Assembly: GCA_951812325.1 (NCBI GenBank)
Contig: OX638294.1
Coordinates: forward strand, 4,378,859 to 4,442,858
Reading direction: 5' to 3'
Origin: an uncultured Thermoanaerobaculia bacterium
Lineage (GTDB): Bacteria; Acidobacteriota; Thermoanaerobaculia; Multivoradales; Multivoraceae
DNA: 64,000 nucleotides
Shown: positions 19,484-29,796 of the stretch, piece after piece
How positions within the stretch are numbered: position 1 is the first letter of the stretch
How the letters are laid out: the number at the start of each line of letters is the position of its first letter
The notes under the pieces: generated by a model
Database searches by the model: none
What the model was told of the DNA's origin: nothing
What the model saw: the letters and a program-made list of their open reading frames with translations, nothing else
Position numbers and translations under genes: made by a program

Positions 19484-20536
19484 TCAGGGGTACATCGCCG
19501 CGGCCGCCTGCTCCCGGAGCGCCGTGGGGTTCCCCAGCATCTGTCGGTCGTAGCCGGCGCGCTTGTAGAAGATGTGCATGTCGCACTCGTGGGTGAAGCC
19601 GATGCCGCCGAAGACCTGGGTGGTCAACGTGACGGCGTGGCTGGCGACGTCGGTGGCGTGGGCCTTGAGCAGCGGGGCGAAGTGCTCGATCTCGTCCGAT
19701 CCCCCGTCCCACACGTCGGCGGTGTGCCAGAGCAGGGACTGAACCGGCTCGACCTCGGCGAGGACCTCGGCGCAGATGTGCTTGACCGCCTGGAAGGAGC
19801 CGATGATGCGGTCGAACTGCTTGCGCTCCCTGGCGTACTCGACCGCGATGTCCAGCCCCTTCCGGGCGGCGCCGAGGGCGTCGGCGGCGAGGGCGATCTG
19901 GGCCGCGTAGACGGCTCGCCGCGTGTTGGCGGCGTTGCCGCCGAGGTTCCGGGCCGCTCCGAGGTCGATGTCCGAAAAGGTGACTTCGGCGACCCGGCGG
20001 GTCTGGTCGACGGTCTGCAGGGGCTCCACACCGATGCCCGGCGTGGCCGCGTCGAGCAGGTGCAGGCTGCCTTCGTCCTCGAGCAGGAAGGCGTCCGCCC
20101 ATGCCGCGTCGGGCAGGTAGGGGACGGAACCGTCGACCCGGCCGTTCCCGATCGGGGCGTCGAGGATCGGCGTGACCAGGGTCTTCCCTTCGGCGATCCC
20201 TTCGAGGAGGCCGCTCCGGCGTTCACCGCCGTCCGCGCCGGCAATAAGCAGCGGCGCCAGGACGCAGGAGGAATGGAAGTTCACCGGCGCCGCGGCGCGC
20301 CCGATCTCCTGGGCGGCGATCGCGGCCTCCTGCATCCCGAGTTCCGAGCCGCCGCGGTCCATGTCGACCAGGAGCCCCGTGATCCCCTGGTCGCCGAGTT
20401 CAGCGTGGATCGCCTCGTCGTGGCCGGATTCCGAGTCCATCACGCGACGGACGCGATCGATGCCCACGCCCTGGGCCAGGAAGCGGGCGATCGAGTCGCG
20501 GAGCAGCTCTTGCGGCTGCGTCAGTCCAAAGTCCAT
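19484..20536 (-). CDS. Acyl-CoA dehydrogenase
   Basis: 350 residues, FAD flavoprotein of the acyl-CoA dehydrogenase superfamily. It has the N-terminal helical domain (MDFGLTQPQELLRDSIARFL), a middle beta domain, and the C-terminal helical domain with AVEYARERKQFDRIIGSFQAVKH and QVFGGIGFTHECDMHIFYKRA, both family signatures. The start ATG has AAGGAGT nine bases upstream. It is the second of two adjacent, different acyl-CoA dehydrogenases (spacing 35 bases), a pairing typical of heteromeric ACADs acting on steroid side chains or branched substrates; that specific role is inferred. Confidence 0.92.
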   Translation of the reverse strand: MDFGLTQPQELLRDSIARFLAQGVGIDRVRRVMDSESGHDEAIHAELGDQGITGLLVDMDRGGSELGMQEAAIAAQEIGRAAAPVNFHSSCVLAPLLIAGADGGERRSGLLEGIAEGKTLVTPILDAPIGNGRVDGSVPYLPDAAWADAFLLEDEGSLHLLDAATPGIGVEPLQTVDQTRRVAEVTFSDIDLGAARNLGGNAANTRRAVYAAQIALAADALGAARKGLDIAVEYARERKQFDRIIGSFQAVKHICAEVLAEVEPVQSLLWHTADVWDGGSDEIEHFAPLLKAHATDVASHAVTLTTQVFGGIGFTHECDMHIFYKRAGYDRQMLGNPTALREQAAAAMYP

Positions 20537-20571
20537 GTCGGACTCCTTTGGCTCAAGCGGCGGCGCGGACT

Positions 20572-21777
20572 CTAAACCGCGGCCGGCTTCGGCTCCCGGG
20601 GCAGACCGAGGCCGCGCTCGCCAATGATGTTCTTCTGGATCTGGGCGGTGCCGCCGCCGATGATCAGGCCCAGGGCGTACATGTAGTTGCGCTGCCAGTT
20701 GCCGTAGTCGCGGACGTGCTTCGAGCCGCGCCTGAGGACGCCGCGCTCGGCCATCGCGTCGATCGCCAAGGCGCAGACGTCGTAGTTCAACTGGCAGTTG
20801 TTCAGCTTGACGATGAGCCCCCCGGCGCCCGAGTCCCGCTGCTTCAGCCGATCGGTGAGCAGGCGCAACTGGTGGTACTTCATCGCCTGCACCCGGCCCT
20901 CGAGCTTGAGCAGCCTGTCCCGGTAGACGGGCGAGTCGATCAGGCCGGTCTCGCGCAGGATGTCGACACAGCCGGCCAAGTAATTCTCCGTCGCGTTCGA
21001 ACGGCCGAGCATGTTGCGCTCGAAGCGCAGGGTGTACGTGCCCACTTCCCAGCCCTGGCCGGGGCGGCCGATCACGTTCGTTGCGGGCACCCGCACGTCG
21101 GTGAAGAAGACCTCGTTGAAGGAGGCGTCGCCGGTCATCGTCATCAGCGGCCGCACGTCGAGGCCGGGCGTGTCCATCGACAGCACCAGGTAGCTGATGC
21201 CGCCGTGCTTTCCGGCGTCCGCTTCGGTGCGGATCAGGGCGAACATCATGTCGGCTTCGCGGGCGCCGCTGGTCCAGATCTTCTGACCGTTGATCACGTA
21301 CTCGTCGCCGTCGAGCACCGCGGAAGTGCGCAGCGACGCCAGGTCGGAGCCGGATCCGGGCTCGCTGTACCCCTGGCACCAGATCAACTCGCCGCGGATC
21401 GTCGGACGGATCAGGTCCTGCTTCTGGTCCTCGCGACCGAAGTGCAGCAAGGTCGGGACGAACATGCTGATGCCCTGGTTCTCCATCCCGAGGGAAATCC
21501 CGGCGTTCTGGAATTCCTCTTCGATTACCAGGTTCGCGAGGGGGTCGGGCTCGTGGCCGGCGCCTCCGTAGCGTTGCGGGATCTCGCGGCCGGCGTAGCC
21601 GGCGTCCACGAGCCGTTGCTGCCACTCGACGACGCGCCTTCGCACTTCCGAGGCGTCGCCGCCGAAGCCGGGGCCGGCGGGGACCGCGGCCGCCCGGTTG
21701 GCGGCGAAGAAGGAGCGGGTCTCCTCGCGGAGGGAGTCATACCGGGAACCGATCATCGTATCCATGACGGGCGTCAC
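20572..21777 (-). CDS. Acyl-CoA dehydrogenase
   Basis: 401 residues. Family signatures: EEEFQNAGISLGMENQGISMF, WCQGYSEPGSGSDLASLRT (FAD/substrate contact), INGQKIWTSGAREADMMF, and C-terminal IGGGTAQIQKNIIGERGLGLPR. FAD-dependent oxidation of an acyl-CoA. The start could be the GTG at 21777 or the ATG at 21765; neither has a clear ribosome-binding site. Together with the following ACAD it probably forms a two-subunit enzyme. The gene is divergent from the M24 peptidase at 22045. Confidence 0.92.
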   Translation of the reverse strand: MTPVMDTMIGSRYDSLREETRSFFAANRAAAVPAGPGFGGDASEVRRRVVEWQQRLVDAGYAGREIPQRYGGAGHEPDPLANLVIEEEFQNAGISLGMENQGISMFVPTLLHFGREDQKQDLIRPTIRGELIWCQGYSEPGSGSDLASLRTSAVLDGDEYVINGQKIWTSGAREADMMFALIRTEADAGKHGGISYLVLSMDTPGLDVRPLMTMTGDASFNEVFFTDVRVPATNVIGRPGQGWEVGTYTLRFERNMLGRSNATENYLAGCVDILRETGLIDSPVYRDRLLKLEGRVQAMKYHQLRLLTDRLKQRDSGAGGLIVKLNNCQLNYDVCALAIDAMAERGVLRRGSKHVRDYGNWQRNYMYALGLIIGGGTAQIQKNIIGERGLGLPREPKPAAV

Positions 21778-22044
21778 TTTATCGTGTCCGGACGGCTCAC
21801 GTCAGGGCTCCGGCGCATTCGGAGCAGGACGATCCCGGAGTCCGGCGCCTTGCGCCGAGTGCAGGCAGGAGACATGCACTCCCGGGCGTCGAGAACCGCG
21901 CCCGCACAAACTGCCGATTCCGGAGTGGTTTCCTCACTTCGGTCGCCGGAGTTTCCGGCCCTGGAACGGCCCGGCAGGCATTCGGAGTAAGCTGTGGCTT
22001 CCGACGGATCCGGCAGGCGGGCAACGACGAGCGGCGGGGGCCAG

Positions 22045-23223
22045 ATGAGCGATGACACGGTGGGAGGGGATTTCGCGGCAGAGGCAGGCGACATCGGCCA
22101 GCAGGCGCCGTCCAGCCGAGATGCCCTGCGTCTGGAACAGTTGCGCGAGGCGGCCTCGGCTGCCGGGTTCGACGCGGTCGTCCTGACCCCGGCGGCGACG
22201 ATGACCTGGCTGCTGGGCCAGGAGTTCGAAGCCCACGAGCGGCTCTTCCTGCTCATCGTGCCGACGTCCGACGCGGCGACGGCGGTCGTCCCGGCACTGG
22301 AAGAGGCGAACTTCCGCCGCGCGGCGCCGTCCGTCGAGTCGCTTCACCTCTGGGACGACGCGGAAGGTCCCGGGAAGGCCGCCGCAGACGCGTTTCGGCG
22401 CCTGGCCAGGGCGTCGCGCGTCGCGGTGGAACCGTTGAGCCTGCGCTTCATGGAATTCGAGCATGTGCGCCGTGAGCTTCCGAACGCGAAGATCGAGAGC
22501 GCCGAGAGCGTCGCGACCGCTCTGCGGCTCAGGAAGAGCGACGAGGAAGCCGCGATGATGAAGAGGGCGTCGAAGATCGCGGAGGCGGCGCTCGAGTTCA
22601 CGCTGCGCGACGTCAAGCCCGGGCGGACGGAGATCGCGATTGCGTCCAAGCTCTCAAGCGAACTGCTGCGGCGGGGCGGCGGCGGCATCTCGTTCGGGCC
22701 GATCGTCCTGAGCGGCCCCAGGTCGGCGTTGCCGCACGGCGTGCCGGACGATCGCGAGATGCAGGAGGGCGAGTTCCTGCTGATCGACTTCGGAACCTCT
22801 TTCGACCACTACCACTGCGATATCACGCGCACCTTCGTGGTCAGCGGTTCGCCGACCGACCGCATGCGGGAGGTGTACGAGGCCGTGCTGCAGGCGAACA
22901 TCCGCGGCGTCGCCGCGTCGCGCCCCGGCGTGACCTACGACTACGTCCACAAGAACTGCCAGGCCAATCTCCACGCGCCCCGCTTCAGGGAGTTCCTGAC
23001 TCATCGCACCGGCCACGGCCTGGGGCTCGAGATCCACGAACCGCCCTCCGTCATGGCGGGCAACACCGAAGTGGTCGAGGAGGGTGCGGTGTTCACCATC
23101 GAACCGGGCCTCTACCTCGACGGTTGGGGCGGCGTTCGCATCGAGGACAACGTCCGGGTGACCAGCACGGGCTGCGAACTCCTCACCTCCTCGCGCCGCG
23201 AGTTGCGTATCCTCGGTCCCTGA
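22045..23223 (+). CDS. M24 family Xaa-Pro aminopeptidase-like protein
   Basis: 392 residues. The N-terminal creatinase-like domain is followed by the pita-bread metallopeptidase domain. Metal ligands are visible: DFGTSFDHYHCDITRTF (Asp pair), HRTGHGLGLEIHEPP (His), FTIEPGLYL (Glu) and GVRIEDNVRV (Glu). These match aminopeptidase P/prolidase enzymes that split X-Pro bonds using two divalent metals. Start chosen at ATG 22045 behind GGCGGGGG; an in-frame ATG at 21994 would add 17 residues with no family match. Monocistronic or first gene before pdxA, 141 bases away. Confidence 0.9.
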   Translation: MSDDTVGGDFAAEAGDIGQQAPSSRDALRLEQLREAASAAGFDAVVLTPAATMTWLLGQEFEAHERLFLLIVPTSDAATAVVPALEEANFRRAAPSVESLHLWDDAEGPGKAAADAFRRLARASRVAVEPLSLRFMEFEHVRRELPNAKIESAESVATALRLRKSDEEAAMMKRASKIAEAALEFTLRDVKPGRTEIAIASKLSSELLRRGGGGISFGPIVLSGPRSALPHGVPDDREMQEGEFLLIDFGTSFDHYHCDITRTFVVSGSPTDRMREVYEAVLQANIRGVAASRPGVTYDYVHKNCQANLHAPRFREFLTHRTGHGLGLEIHEPPSVMAGNTEVVEEGAVFTIEPGLYLDGWGGVRIEDNVRVTSTGCELLTSSRRELRILGP

Positions 23224-23364
23224 GTCGACGCGTACCTGACGGGGCCGGCGCCTTGGCGGACCGTCGGCGGCTTGGCTATGGTCTCCGACATCCTTGATCT
23301 CCGGCGGCGCCGCACACCGCGGCCGGCCGCAGGGGTTTGCCGGGGCAGGGAGTAGATTCCGGTC

Positions 23365-24348
23365 ATGACCGGGCGGCGGATGGCGGTGACGATGGGAGAT
23401 GCTTCGGGCGTCGGGCCGGAGATCGCGGTGCGCCGGTTTGCGGAGGGGCGGCTGGGCGGGGACGCCCTGGTGTATGGCGATGCGTCGGTCCTGGCGCGGG
23501 TTGCGGACGTGTTGGGTCTGGACGTGCCGGTTCGTCCCGTCGCCGGGGTGGACGAGTGCGTGGAGGATGCGCTCAACGTCCGTGATCTGCGGCGGTTGAG
23601 CGTGGACTGCGTGACGCCCGGCGTGCTGAGTCCGGAGGCGGGCGCGGCGGCGCTGGCCTACGTGGACCGCGCGACGCGCGACGCGTTGGCAGGCGAGGTG
23701 GCTGGCGTCGTGACTCTGCCGATGAACAAGGAGGCGACCAGAGCCTCACGGCCGGACTTCCGGGGGCACACCGAGTTCATCGCCGGGCTGTGCGGCGCCG
23801 AAGACTTCGCAATGATGCTGACGGTGCCGGAACTGGCGGTGACCCACGTCAGCGCCCACGTCAGCCTGCGCGAGGCGATCGGGCGCGTGGAACCGTTGCG
23901 GATCCGCAAGGTGATCGACCTGACCCACGCGGCTCTGTCGAGGTTCGTCGCGCGTCCACGGATCGCGGTCTGCGGGCTGAACCCGCATGCGGGGGAGCAC
24001 GGCCTGTTCGGAAGCGAGGACGAGGAGATCATCCGACCCACCATCGAACGGGCGGCCGCCGACGGTCTGGATGTGTCCGGCCCGCATCCGGCGGACACGA
24101 TCTTCCGCCAGGCGATCCGACTCGACCGCCACGACGGCGTGGTCTGCATGTACCACGACCAGGGACACGCGCCGATGAAGCTCTACGGCTTCGAGCGCGG
24201 AGTCAACGTGACGATCGGCCTGCCGATCGTCCGCACGTCGGTGGATCACGGCACCGCGTTCGATATCGCCTGGCAGGGAAAGGCCTTCACGGATTCCCTG
24301 GGCCATGCGCTCGACTACGCCTGGAAGCTGGCTGAACGGGTCGACTAG
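23365..24348 (+). CDS. pdxA: 4-hydroxythreonine-4-phosphate dehydrogenase family (PdxA)
   Basis: 327 residues. Motifs: MGDASGVGPEIAV at the N-terminus, the substrate/metal site GHTEFIAGL, THVSAHVSLREAI, NPHAGEHGLFG with the metal His, CMYHDQGHAPMK and RTSVDHGTAFDIA. PdxA makes the pyridoxine precursor 3-amino-2-oxopropyl phosphate; the paralogue PdxA2 works on 4-phospho-threonate in sugar-acid breakdown. No sugar-acid kinase is adjacent, so PdxA proper is more likely. The stop is one base before the next start, so cotranscription is near certain. Confidence 0.92.
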   Translation: MTGRRMAVTMGDASGVGPEIAVRRFAEGRLGGDALVYGDASVLARVADVLGLDVPVRPVAGVDECVEDALNVRDLRRLSVDCVTPGVLSPEAGAAALAYVDRATRDALAGEVAGVVTLPMNKEATRASRPDFRGHTEFIAGLCGAEDFAMMLTVPELAVTHVSAHVSLREAIGRVEPLRIRKVIDLTHAALSRFVARPRIAVCGLNPHAGEHGLFGSEDEEIIRPTIERAAADGLDVSGPHPADTIFRQAIRLDRHDGVVCMYHDQGHAPMKLYGFERGVNVTIGLPIVRTSVDHGTAFDIAWQGKAFTDSLGHALDYAWKLAERVD

Positions 24349-24349
24349 G

Positions 24350-25717
24350 ATGTCCCGTGTGAGTCCCTGGCCCCTGGACACGTCTGATCGCACTCCTGCC
24401 GCATTCGTCGTTGCGCTTCTCCTGCCGGTACTCCTCGCCGTGCCGGCGGCGGGTGTCGCCCAGGGCCTCTCCGATGCGATCGCCGAGGACTACCAGGCCG
24501 AGCTGAGGTCGCTCTTCGAGCACTTCCACCGCAATCCCGAACTGTCCTTTCTGGAACACCGGACGGCGGCGCGGCTCGCCGACGAACTGCGCAGGTCGGG
24601 GGTCGAGGTCACGGAGGGGATCGGGCGCACCGGCATCGTCGGCATGATGGAGAACGGCGACGGTCCGCTGGTCCTGGTGCGCGCGGACATGGACGGTCTC
24701 CCGGTCGCGGAGAAGTCGGAGTTGCCCTACGCATCGACCGCCACCCAGGTCGATCTGTCGGGTGAGGAAGTTCCGGTCATGCACGCCTGCGGCCACGACA
24801 TGCACATCACGACGATGGTCGGCGTGGCGCGGCGTCTCGCCGCGATGCGCGGACAGTGGTCGGGCACGGTCATGTTCGTCGGTCAGCCGGCGGAGGAACG
24901 GATCATGGGCGCCCGCGAGATGATCGAGGACGGCCTGTACGAACGATTCGGCGTGCCCGACTACGCGTTGGCGCTCCACGTTTCGGCGGGCCGGCCGGCG
25001 GGGAAGATCGAGGTGCCGCCGGGTCTGCTCGCGTCGTCCTCGGACAGCGTCGACATCACGGTGTTCGGCGTCGGCGCGCACGGGGCGTCGCCGCACCGGG
25101 GCAGGGACCCGATCTACATCGCGGCGCAGCTGGTCGTCGCACTCCAGGGCATCGTGAGCCGCGAGCTCAACCCGCTTGAGCCCGGCGTGGTCACGGTGGG
25201 CGCGATCCACGGAGGCTTCAAGCACAACGTGATCCCCGACCGGGTCGAACTGCAGCTCACGGTGCGCGCCAACAGCGAGGAAACGCGCGAGCAGCTGCTC
25301 TCGGCGATCGAGCGGATCGCCGAGGGTGTCGGCAGGGCGGCCGGACTTCCGGCTTCGCTGCTGCCGAACGTTGTGCGGACGAAGGAATCGACGCCGGTCA
25401 CCGTGAACGATCCGGAACTGGCGGACCGGGTGCGGACCGCGATCGCCGCCGGCATGGGCGAGGACGTGTTCCACAGCGAGCCGCCCTCGGGCATGGGCGC
25501 CGAGGACTTCGCCTACTTCGTCGGCACGGAGCACAGGGTGCCCGGCGCCTACTTCAACGTCGGCGGCACGCCGCCCGCCGATCTCGAGGCCGAGGCAGCG
25601 GGCGGTCCGCCGGTGCCATCGCACCACTCGCCCTTCTTCCGCATCGAGCCGGAACCGTCGATTCGCGCCGGCGTCGAGGCGATGACGCTGGCGGTGCTGG
25701 ACCTGTTGCGGCCCTGA
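24350..25717 (+). CDS. Secreted M20-family amidohydrolase/peptidase
   Basis: 455 residues with signal peptide (FVVALLLPVLLAVPAAGVAQG), so periplasmic or secreted. M20D/amidohydrolase features: HFHRNPELSFLEHRTA, RADMDGLPVAE, HACGHDMHITTMVG (metal ligands), QPAEERIMGAREMI, a dimerisation lid domain, and GAEDFAYF. These enzymes remove acyl or aminoacyl groups from amino acids or indole conjugates (hippurate/IAA-amino-acid hydrolase type). The start ATG lies one base after the pdxA stop. The stop codon region is tandemly duplicated (listed separately). Confidence 0.9.
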   Translation: MSRVSPWPLDTSDRTPAAFVVALLLPVLLAVPAAGVAQGLSDAIAEDYQAELRSLFEHFHRNPELSFLEHRTAARLADELRRSGVEVTEGIGRTGIVGMMENGDGPLVLVRADMDGLPVAEKSELPYASTATQVDLSGEEVPVMHACGHDMHITTMVGVARRLAAMRGQWSGTVMFVGQPAEERIMGAREMIEDGLYERFGVPDYALALHVSAGRPAGKIEVPPGLLASSSDSVDITVFGVGAHGASPHRGRDPIYIAAQLVVALQGIVSRELNPLEPGVVTVGAIHGGFKHNVIPDRVELQLTVRANSEETREQLLSAIERIAEGVGRAAGLPASLLPNVVRTKESTPVTVNDPELADRVRTAIAAGMGEDVFHSEPPSGMGAEDFAYFVGTEHRVPGAYFNVGGTPPADLEAEAAGGPPVPSHHSPFFRIEPEPSIRAGVEAMTLAVLDLLRP

Positions 25718-25763
25718 CTTCCCCCTGGAAGAACTGTTGCGGCCCTGACTTCCCGTGGAAGAA
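25703..25763 (+). repeat. 31-bp tandem duplication spanning the stop codon
   Basis: A 31-base unit at 25703-25733 beginning CTGTTGCGGCCCTGACTTCC is repeated at 25734-25763 with one base missing and one to two changes near its end. The unit includes the last codons and the TGA of the M20 gene, so the first copy ends the protein and the second is untranslated. Confidence 0.92.
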
Positions 25764-26043
25764 GTCGCGCTGCATTCGAACGGCGCCGCCTCCCGTCCAG
25801 TATCGTGCCCTCCGTGTGTCGCTGACCCGCACCCGGATGTGGTTCGCGTGTGTTGCGGGGCGCGCCACACCGGTTGCTCTTCGGTCGTCCCCGTTCCGCG
25901 GATTGCGGGCGGCCCGAACTCGCCGCGAAACCTGTCGCAGGCGCCATGTTGGGCCCCGGCCCCGCCTTCCCGGGAGCTTCGGCCGCGCCACCCTCTGCGC
26001 AGCGTCTCTGCGGCGCAAGCTCCCGGCAGCCATGGGCTGTTGA
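25718..26043. other. Intergenic region before endonuclease III
   Basis: 326 bases without a convincing gene. Besides the second copy of the stop-codon repeat, it has a wide inverted repeat GGGAGCTT (25973-25980) / AAGCTCCC (about 26017-26024). No promoter stands out. Confidence 0.4.
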
Positions 26044-26712
26044 ATGCCGGAAGCGGAAGGGCCTTTCGAGCGGATCCCGGAGCCGGCGCTCCAGGAGGTT
26101 CTCGTTGAACTGGGTCGGCTGTACCCGGACGCTGACTGCGAACTCCGGCACGAGAACGCGCTTCAACTCCTGATCGCGACGATTCTCTCCGCCCAGTCGA
26201 CCGATGTCCGGGTGAACCAGGTCACGGAAACCCTGTTCCGGCGCTACCGCAGCGCCGGGGATTTCGCCGCCGCCGATCCGGCCGTCTTCGAGCAGGAGAT
26301 TCGCACCACCGGCTTCTTCCGCAACAAGACGAAGAACGTGCTCGGCGCGGCCAGGAAGATGGTCGACGACTTCGGCGGCGAGGTCCCGGACACGATGGAG
26401 GAACTCGTGACCCTTCCGGGCGTCGCACGCAAGACGGCGAACGTCGTGCTGGGCACCTGGTTCGGAAAGCCGGTGGGCGTCGTCGTCGACACGCACATCG
26501 GTCGACTGGCCCGCCGGCTGGGCATCACGCCCGAGACGGCTCCGGTCCGCGTCGAGCGGGACCTGATGAACCGGCTGCCGCGGGACCAGTGGATCTCGAT
26601 GGGCCACGCGATCATCTGGCACGGTCGCCGCGTCTGTTCCGCGCGCCGGCCCGACTGCGGGAATTGCACCCTGGCCGGGTGGTGTCCGCGCAACGGCCTG
26701 CCTGGCTGTTAG
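26044..26712 (+). CDS. nth: Endonuclease III
   Basis: 222 residues, normal for Nth. Base-excision repair glycosylase/AP lyase for oxidised pyrimidines. The helix-hairpin-helix [13 protein letters not shown] carries the catalytic Lys; the catalytic Asp is in [14 protein letters not shown]; the [4Fe-4S] cluster loop is C-x6-C-x2-C-x5-C ([17 protein letters not shown]). All required residues are present. ATG start directly after an upstream in-frame stop. The next gene starts 16 bases later. Confidence 0.96.
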   Translation: MPEAEGPFERIPEPALQEVLVELGRLYPDADCELRHENALQLLIATILSAQSTDVRVNQVTETLFRRYRSAGDFAAADPAVFEQEIRTTGFFRNKTKNVLGAARKMVDDFGGEVPDTMEELVTLPGVARKTANVVLGTWFGKPVGVVVDTHIGRLARRLGITPETAPVRVERDLMNRLPRDQWISMGHAIIWHGRRVCSARRPDCGNCTLAGWCPRNGLPGC

Positions 26713-26728
26713 GCTGTCGCAACTCGTG

Positions 26729-29722
26729 ATGAGGGTGGAGAATCGTTTGCGGGCGTTGCTCGTGTGGCTGGCTCTGGGGCTGCCTGCCGCAACGGCGCTG
26801 GTGGGCGGACCGCCGCCCGAGCCGCCGCCGTTCTACGCGATCGAGGGGGCGCGGGTCGAGGTCGGCGACGGGACGGTGCTCGAGCGCGCGACCGTCGTGA
26901 TCGAGAACGGGACGATCACGGCGGTGGCCGAGGACCCGGCCGTTCCGGCTCATGCCCGGGTCATCGACGGCGAGGGGCTGACCGTGTTCCCGGGGATGAT
27001 CGACGCCCTGGGCAGACTGCCGGCGCCGCGGCGTCCCGGCGCCGGGTCCGAAGCGGGCGGCCCCGGTCAGCGTGGTCCCCGACGGCGCCCGGGTCCGGAC
27101 AGCCCGCTGCCGCGCGGTCCGGAAGACCGCCCGCTGACGACTCCCTGGAAACGGGCGGCGGACGATCTGGCGCTGGACGCGGAGACGGTCGAATCGTGGC
27201 GCGAGGCGGGGTTCACGTCGGTCGCCGCGCGGGCCGGACAGGGTCTGTTCCCGGGGCGCCTCTCGCTCGTGCGGTTCGGCGAGCCGGCGGCGGATCCGGA
27301 ACACCAGGTGGCTGCCCCTGAACTGGCGCAGATGGTTTCGTTCGACACCGGGGGCGGGTTCGGCTCCTATCCCGGCGCTCTGATGGGCAAGATCGCCTAC
27401 GTCCGCCAGGTGCTGCTGGACGCCGGTCACCATGCGGCCGCGGTGGCGGCCTTCGAGGCGGATCCGGCGGGTTGGCGGCGTCCCGAGTTCGATCGCGCAC
27501 TCGCCCCCCTCGCCTCGGCGGCGGCCGGGAACGAGCGGATTCTGCTGCCGGGTTCAAGTGCCGCCGAGATCGGGCGGGCGCTTGGTCTGAGCCGGGAGTT
27601 CGGCTTGAACTCGATCGTTTATGGCGGCCAGGAGGCATACCGCCTCGCCGGAGCGCTCGCGGCCGGCGGCGTGCCGGTGCTCGTCGACGTCGACTGGCCC
27701 GAGCCGTTGCCGGAGCGCGACCGGGATCCGGACGCCGACCGGCCCTTGAGGGAGATCCTCCACGAACGGTTGGCGCCATCGACGCCGGTCGAGCTGGCTG
27801 AAGCCGGAGCGCCGTTCGCCTTCTCCTCCGGCGGCGCCGGAAGCCCGGACGAGTTCCTGGCCGGCCTGCGCCGCGCGGTCGCGGCAGGGCTGGACCCGGC
27901 GCGGGCGCTCACGGCGTTGACCCGTGACGCGGCGGCGGTCTACGGACTGGAGGATCGGCTTGGCACGGTGGCCGAGGGGATGGCGGCGGACCTCGTGCTC
28001 GCCGACGGCTATCCCTGGCAGGAATCGGCCCGGGTCGAGGCGGTCTTCATTGACGGCCGCCGCTACGCCGCGACGGACCGTGAAGACGGCGAAGAGGCCG
28101 AGGATGCCGAAGGTACCGACTCCGAAGTTACCGACGACACCGAAGGGACCGAAGATTCCGAGCGCACCGGAGACACCGGAGACACCGAAGACGCCGAAGA
28201 CGAAGGAGACGAAGGCGGGAGCGGCGAGGCCGCTGCGGAGGCCGCGCCCGGAGCGGAATCCTCCGAGAAGGCGGCGGACCCGGACGAGCCGCGGCCGCGG
28301 GGACGCGGCGCACGCGGTGCGGGTGGACGGGGTGGTTCGCCCGGAGCCTCGGGTGAGGCGCTGCCACCGATGCGGTTGGCCGAGGTGGCAGAGAAGTACG
28401 AGGAGGTCGCGGGCGACTCCGGCGTGCCGATGACCGGTCCGTACCGCGAAGACGGCGTGCTGGCGATCGTGGGCGGAACGGTCCTGACGATGGCCGGCGA
28501 GACGATCGAGGACGGCACGGTCGTCGTGCGCGACGGTCGGATCGCCGCGGTCGGCACGCGCGTGCGGCCGCCGCGCGGCGCCCACGTGATCGATGCCGCG
28601 GGCCGGTACGTGACGCCCGGCATCATCGACGCGCATTCCCACATCGCGGCCGAGGGCGGGATCAACGAGGGCAGTCTGGCGGTGACGTCCATGGTGCGGG
28701 TGGCCGACGTGGTCGATCCGACGGACATCGCGATCTACCGCGCCCTTGCCGGCGGCGTGACGACGATCAACGTGCTGCACGGCAGCGCGAACCCGATCGG
28801 CGGTCAGAACCAGGTGCTCAAGCTGCGCTGGGGGCAGGACGCCGACGGCATGCGCTTCGAGGGCGCGCCGCCCGGAATCAAGTTCGCGCTGGGCGAGAAC
28901 CCGAAGCGGTCGCGGTCCTTCGGACAGGGTCCCCGACGCTATCCGGCAACCCGGATGGGCGTGCTGGACGTGATCCGGCAGGCGTTCACCGAGGCCGCGG
29001 AGTACCAGGCGGCATGGGTGGGTCACGGGCAGGCGGAAGCCGCCGGCGAGCGCAGCCGGCCGCCGGCCCGCGACCTGGAGCTCGAGGCGCTGGTCGAGAT
29101 CCTGGAGGGACGCCGCCTGGTGCACGCTCACAGCTACCGGGCCGACGAGATCCTCCAGTTGCTCCGTCTGGCGGAGGAGTTCGGCTTTCGTATCGCGACC
29201 CTGCAGCACGTGCTCGAGGGGTACCGGGTGGCTGACGAGATCGCCGCCCACGGCGCGGGGGCTTCGACCTTCTCCGACTGGTGGGCGTACAAGGTGGAGG
29301 CCTACGAGGCGATTCCGCACAATGCCGCCCTGATGACCGACCGCGGCGTCGTCGTCTCGATCAACTCGGACGACGCGGAGGAGATGCGCCACCTGAACCA
29401 CGAGGCGGCCAAGGCGGTCAGGTGGGGAGGCTTGAGCGACGAGCAGGCACTCGCGCTGGTCACGATCAATCCCGCGAAGCAGCTTCGGATCGACGACCGC
29501 GTCGGTTCGATCGAGGTCGGCAAGGATGCCGATCTCGTCGTCTACGACGGGCATCCGTTGAGTTCGTACGCCGTGGTCCGGACCACCCTGGTTGACGGCA
29601 GGGTCTATTTCGACCGCGAGCTGGATCGGCTGCGCCGGGAGCATCTGGCCGCACTGGAGCAGTCGCTCCTGGAATCGGACGGCGAAGAAGAAGAAGAGGA
29701 AGAAGGTGGAGACGCGCCGTGA
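26729..29722 (+). CDS. Secreted tandem amidohydrolase with degenerate first domain
   Basis: 997 residues with an N-terminal signal sequence ([18 protein letters not shown]). It contains two imidazolonepropionase-like amidohydrolase domains. The first (about 35-450) has the flanking beta-sandwich ([30 protein letters not shown]) and the C-terminal DLVLADGYP, but its metal site is lost: [11 protein letters not shown] replaces PGxxDxHxH. The second (about 575-990) keeps [31 protein letters not shown] and the Asp in [10 protein letters not shown]. Between them lies a very acidic repetitive linker (about 450-510, Glu/Asp/Thr/Gly). It probably hydrolyses cyclic amides or peptides outside the cytoplasm. 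Start ATG 26729; GTG 26726 precedes it directly. Confidence 0.85.
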   Translation: MRVENRLRALLVWLALGLPAATALVGGPPPEPPPFYAIEGARVEVGDGTVLERATVVIENGTITAVAEDPAVPAHARVIDGEGLTVFPGMIDALGRLPAPRRPGAGSEAGGPGQRGPRRRPGPDSPLPRGPEDRPLTTPWKRAADDLALDAETVESWREAGFTSVAARAGQGLFPGRLSLVRFGEPAADPEHQVAAPELAQMVSFDTGGGFGSYPGALMGKIAYVRQVLLDAGHHAAAVAAFEADPAGWRRPEFDRALAPLASAAAGNERILLPGSSAAEIGRALGLSREFGLNSIVYGGQEAYRLAGALAAGGVPVLVDVDWPEPLPERDRDPDADRPLREILHERLAPSTPVELAEAGAPFAFSSGGAGSPDEFLAGLRRAVAAGLDPARALTALTRDAAAVYGLEDRLGTVAEGMAADLVLADGYPWQESARVEAVFIDGRRYAATDREDGEEAEDAEGTDSEVTDDTEGTEDSERTGDTGDTEDAEDEGDEGGSGEAAAEAAPGAESSEKAADPDEPRPRGRGARGAGGRGGSPGASGEALPPMRLAEVAEKYEEVAGDSGVPMTGPYREDGVLAIVGGTVLTMAGETIEDGTVVVRDGRIAAVGTRVRPPRGAHVIDAAGRYVTPGIIDAHSHIAAEGGINEGSLAVTSMVRVADVVDPTDIAIYRALAGGVTTINVLHGSANPIGGQNQVLKLRWGQDADGMRFEGAPPGIKFALGENPKRSRSFGQGPRRYPATRMGVLDVIRQAFTEAAEYQAAWVGHGQAEAAGERSRPPARDLELEALVEILEGRRLVHAHSYRADEILQLLRLAEEFGFRIATLQHVLEGYRVADEIAAHGAGASTFSDWWAYKVEAYEAIPHNAALMTDRGVVVSINSDDAEEMRHLNHEAAKAVRWGGLSDEQALALVTINPAKQLRIDDRVGSIEVGKDADLVVYDGHPLSSYAVVRTTLVDGRVYFDRELDRLRREHLAALEQSLLESDGEEEEEEEGGDAP

Positions 29723-29796
29723 GCGGAGCAGAGCAGCGCACGCCGGCCATCGTCGCCGGCTCCTCCAGGACGCCGGCGACCGGGGAAGCACCGTGA
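29719..29796 (+). CDS. Mini-ORF: duplicated start of the next amidohydrolase
   Basis: A 25-codon frame whose GTG overlaps the stop of the previous gene (GTGA) and whose TGA overlaps the GTG start of the next (GTGA again). Its product begins MSGAEQR and the real protein begins MSAAGQR. The two DNA starts match at about 19 of 24 positions and are 74 bp apart. It is either a coupling leader peptide or the relic of a tandem duplication of the gene junction. Translation is not proven. Confidence 0.4.
   Translation: MSGAEQRTPAIVAGSSRTPATGEAP

Noticed and set aside
19484-21625. Apparent 713-residue fusion of the two acyl-CoA dehydrogenases
   Set aside because: Only the last 350 residues are in the ACAD frame; the first acyl-CoA dehydrogenase is read in another frame with its own stop, and the second has its own ATG with a good ribosome-binding site.
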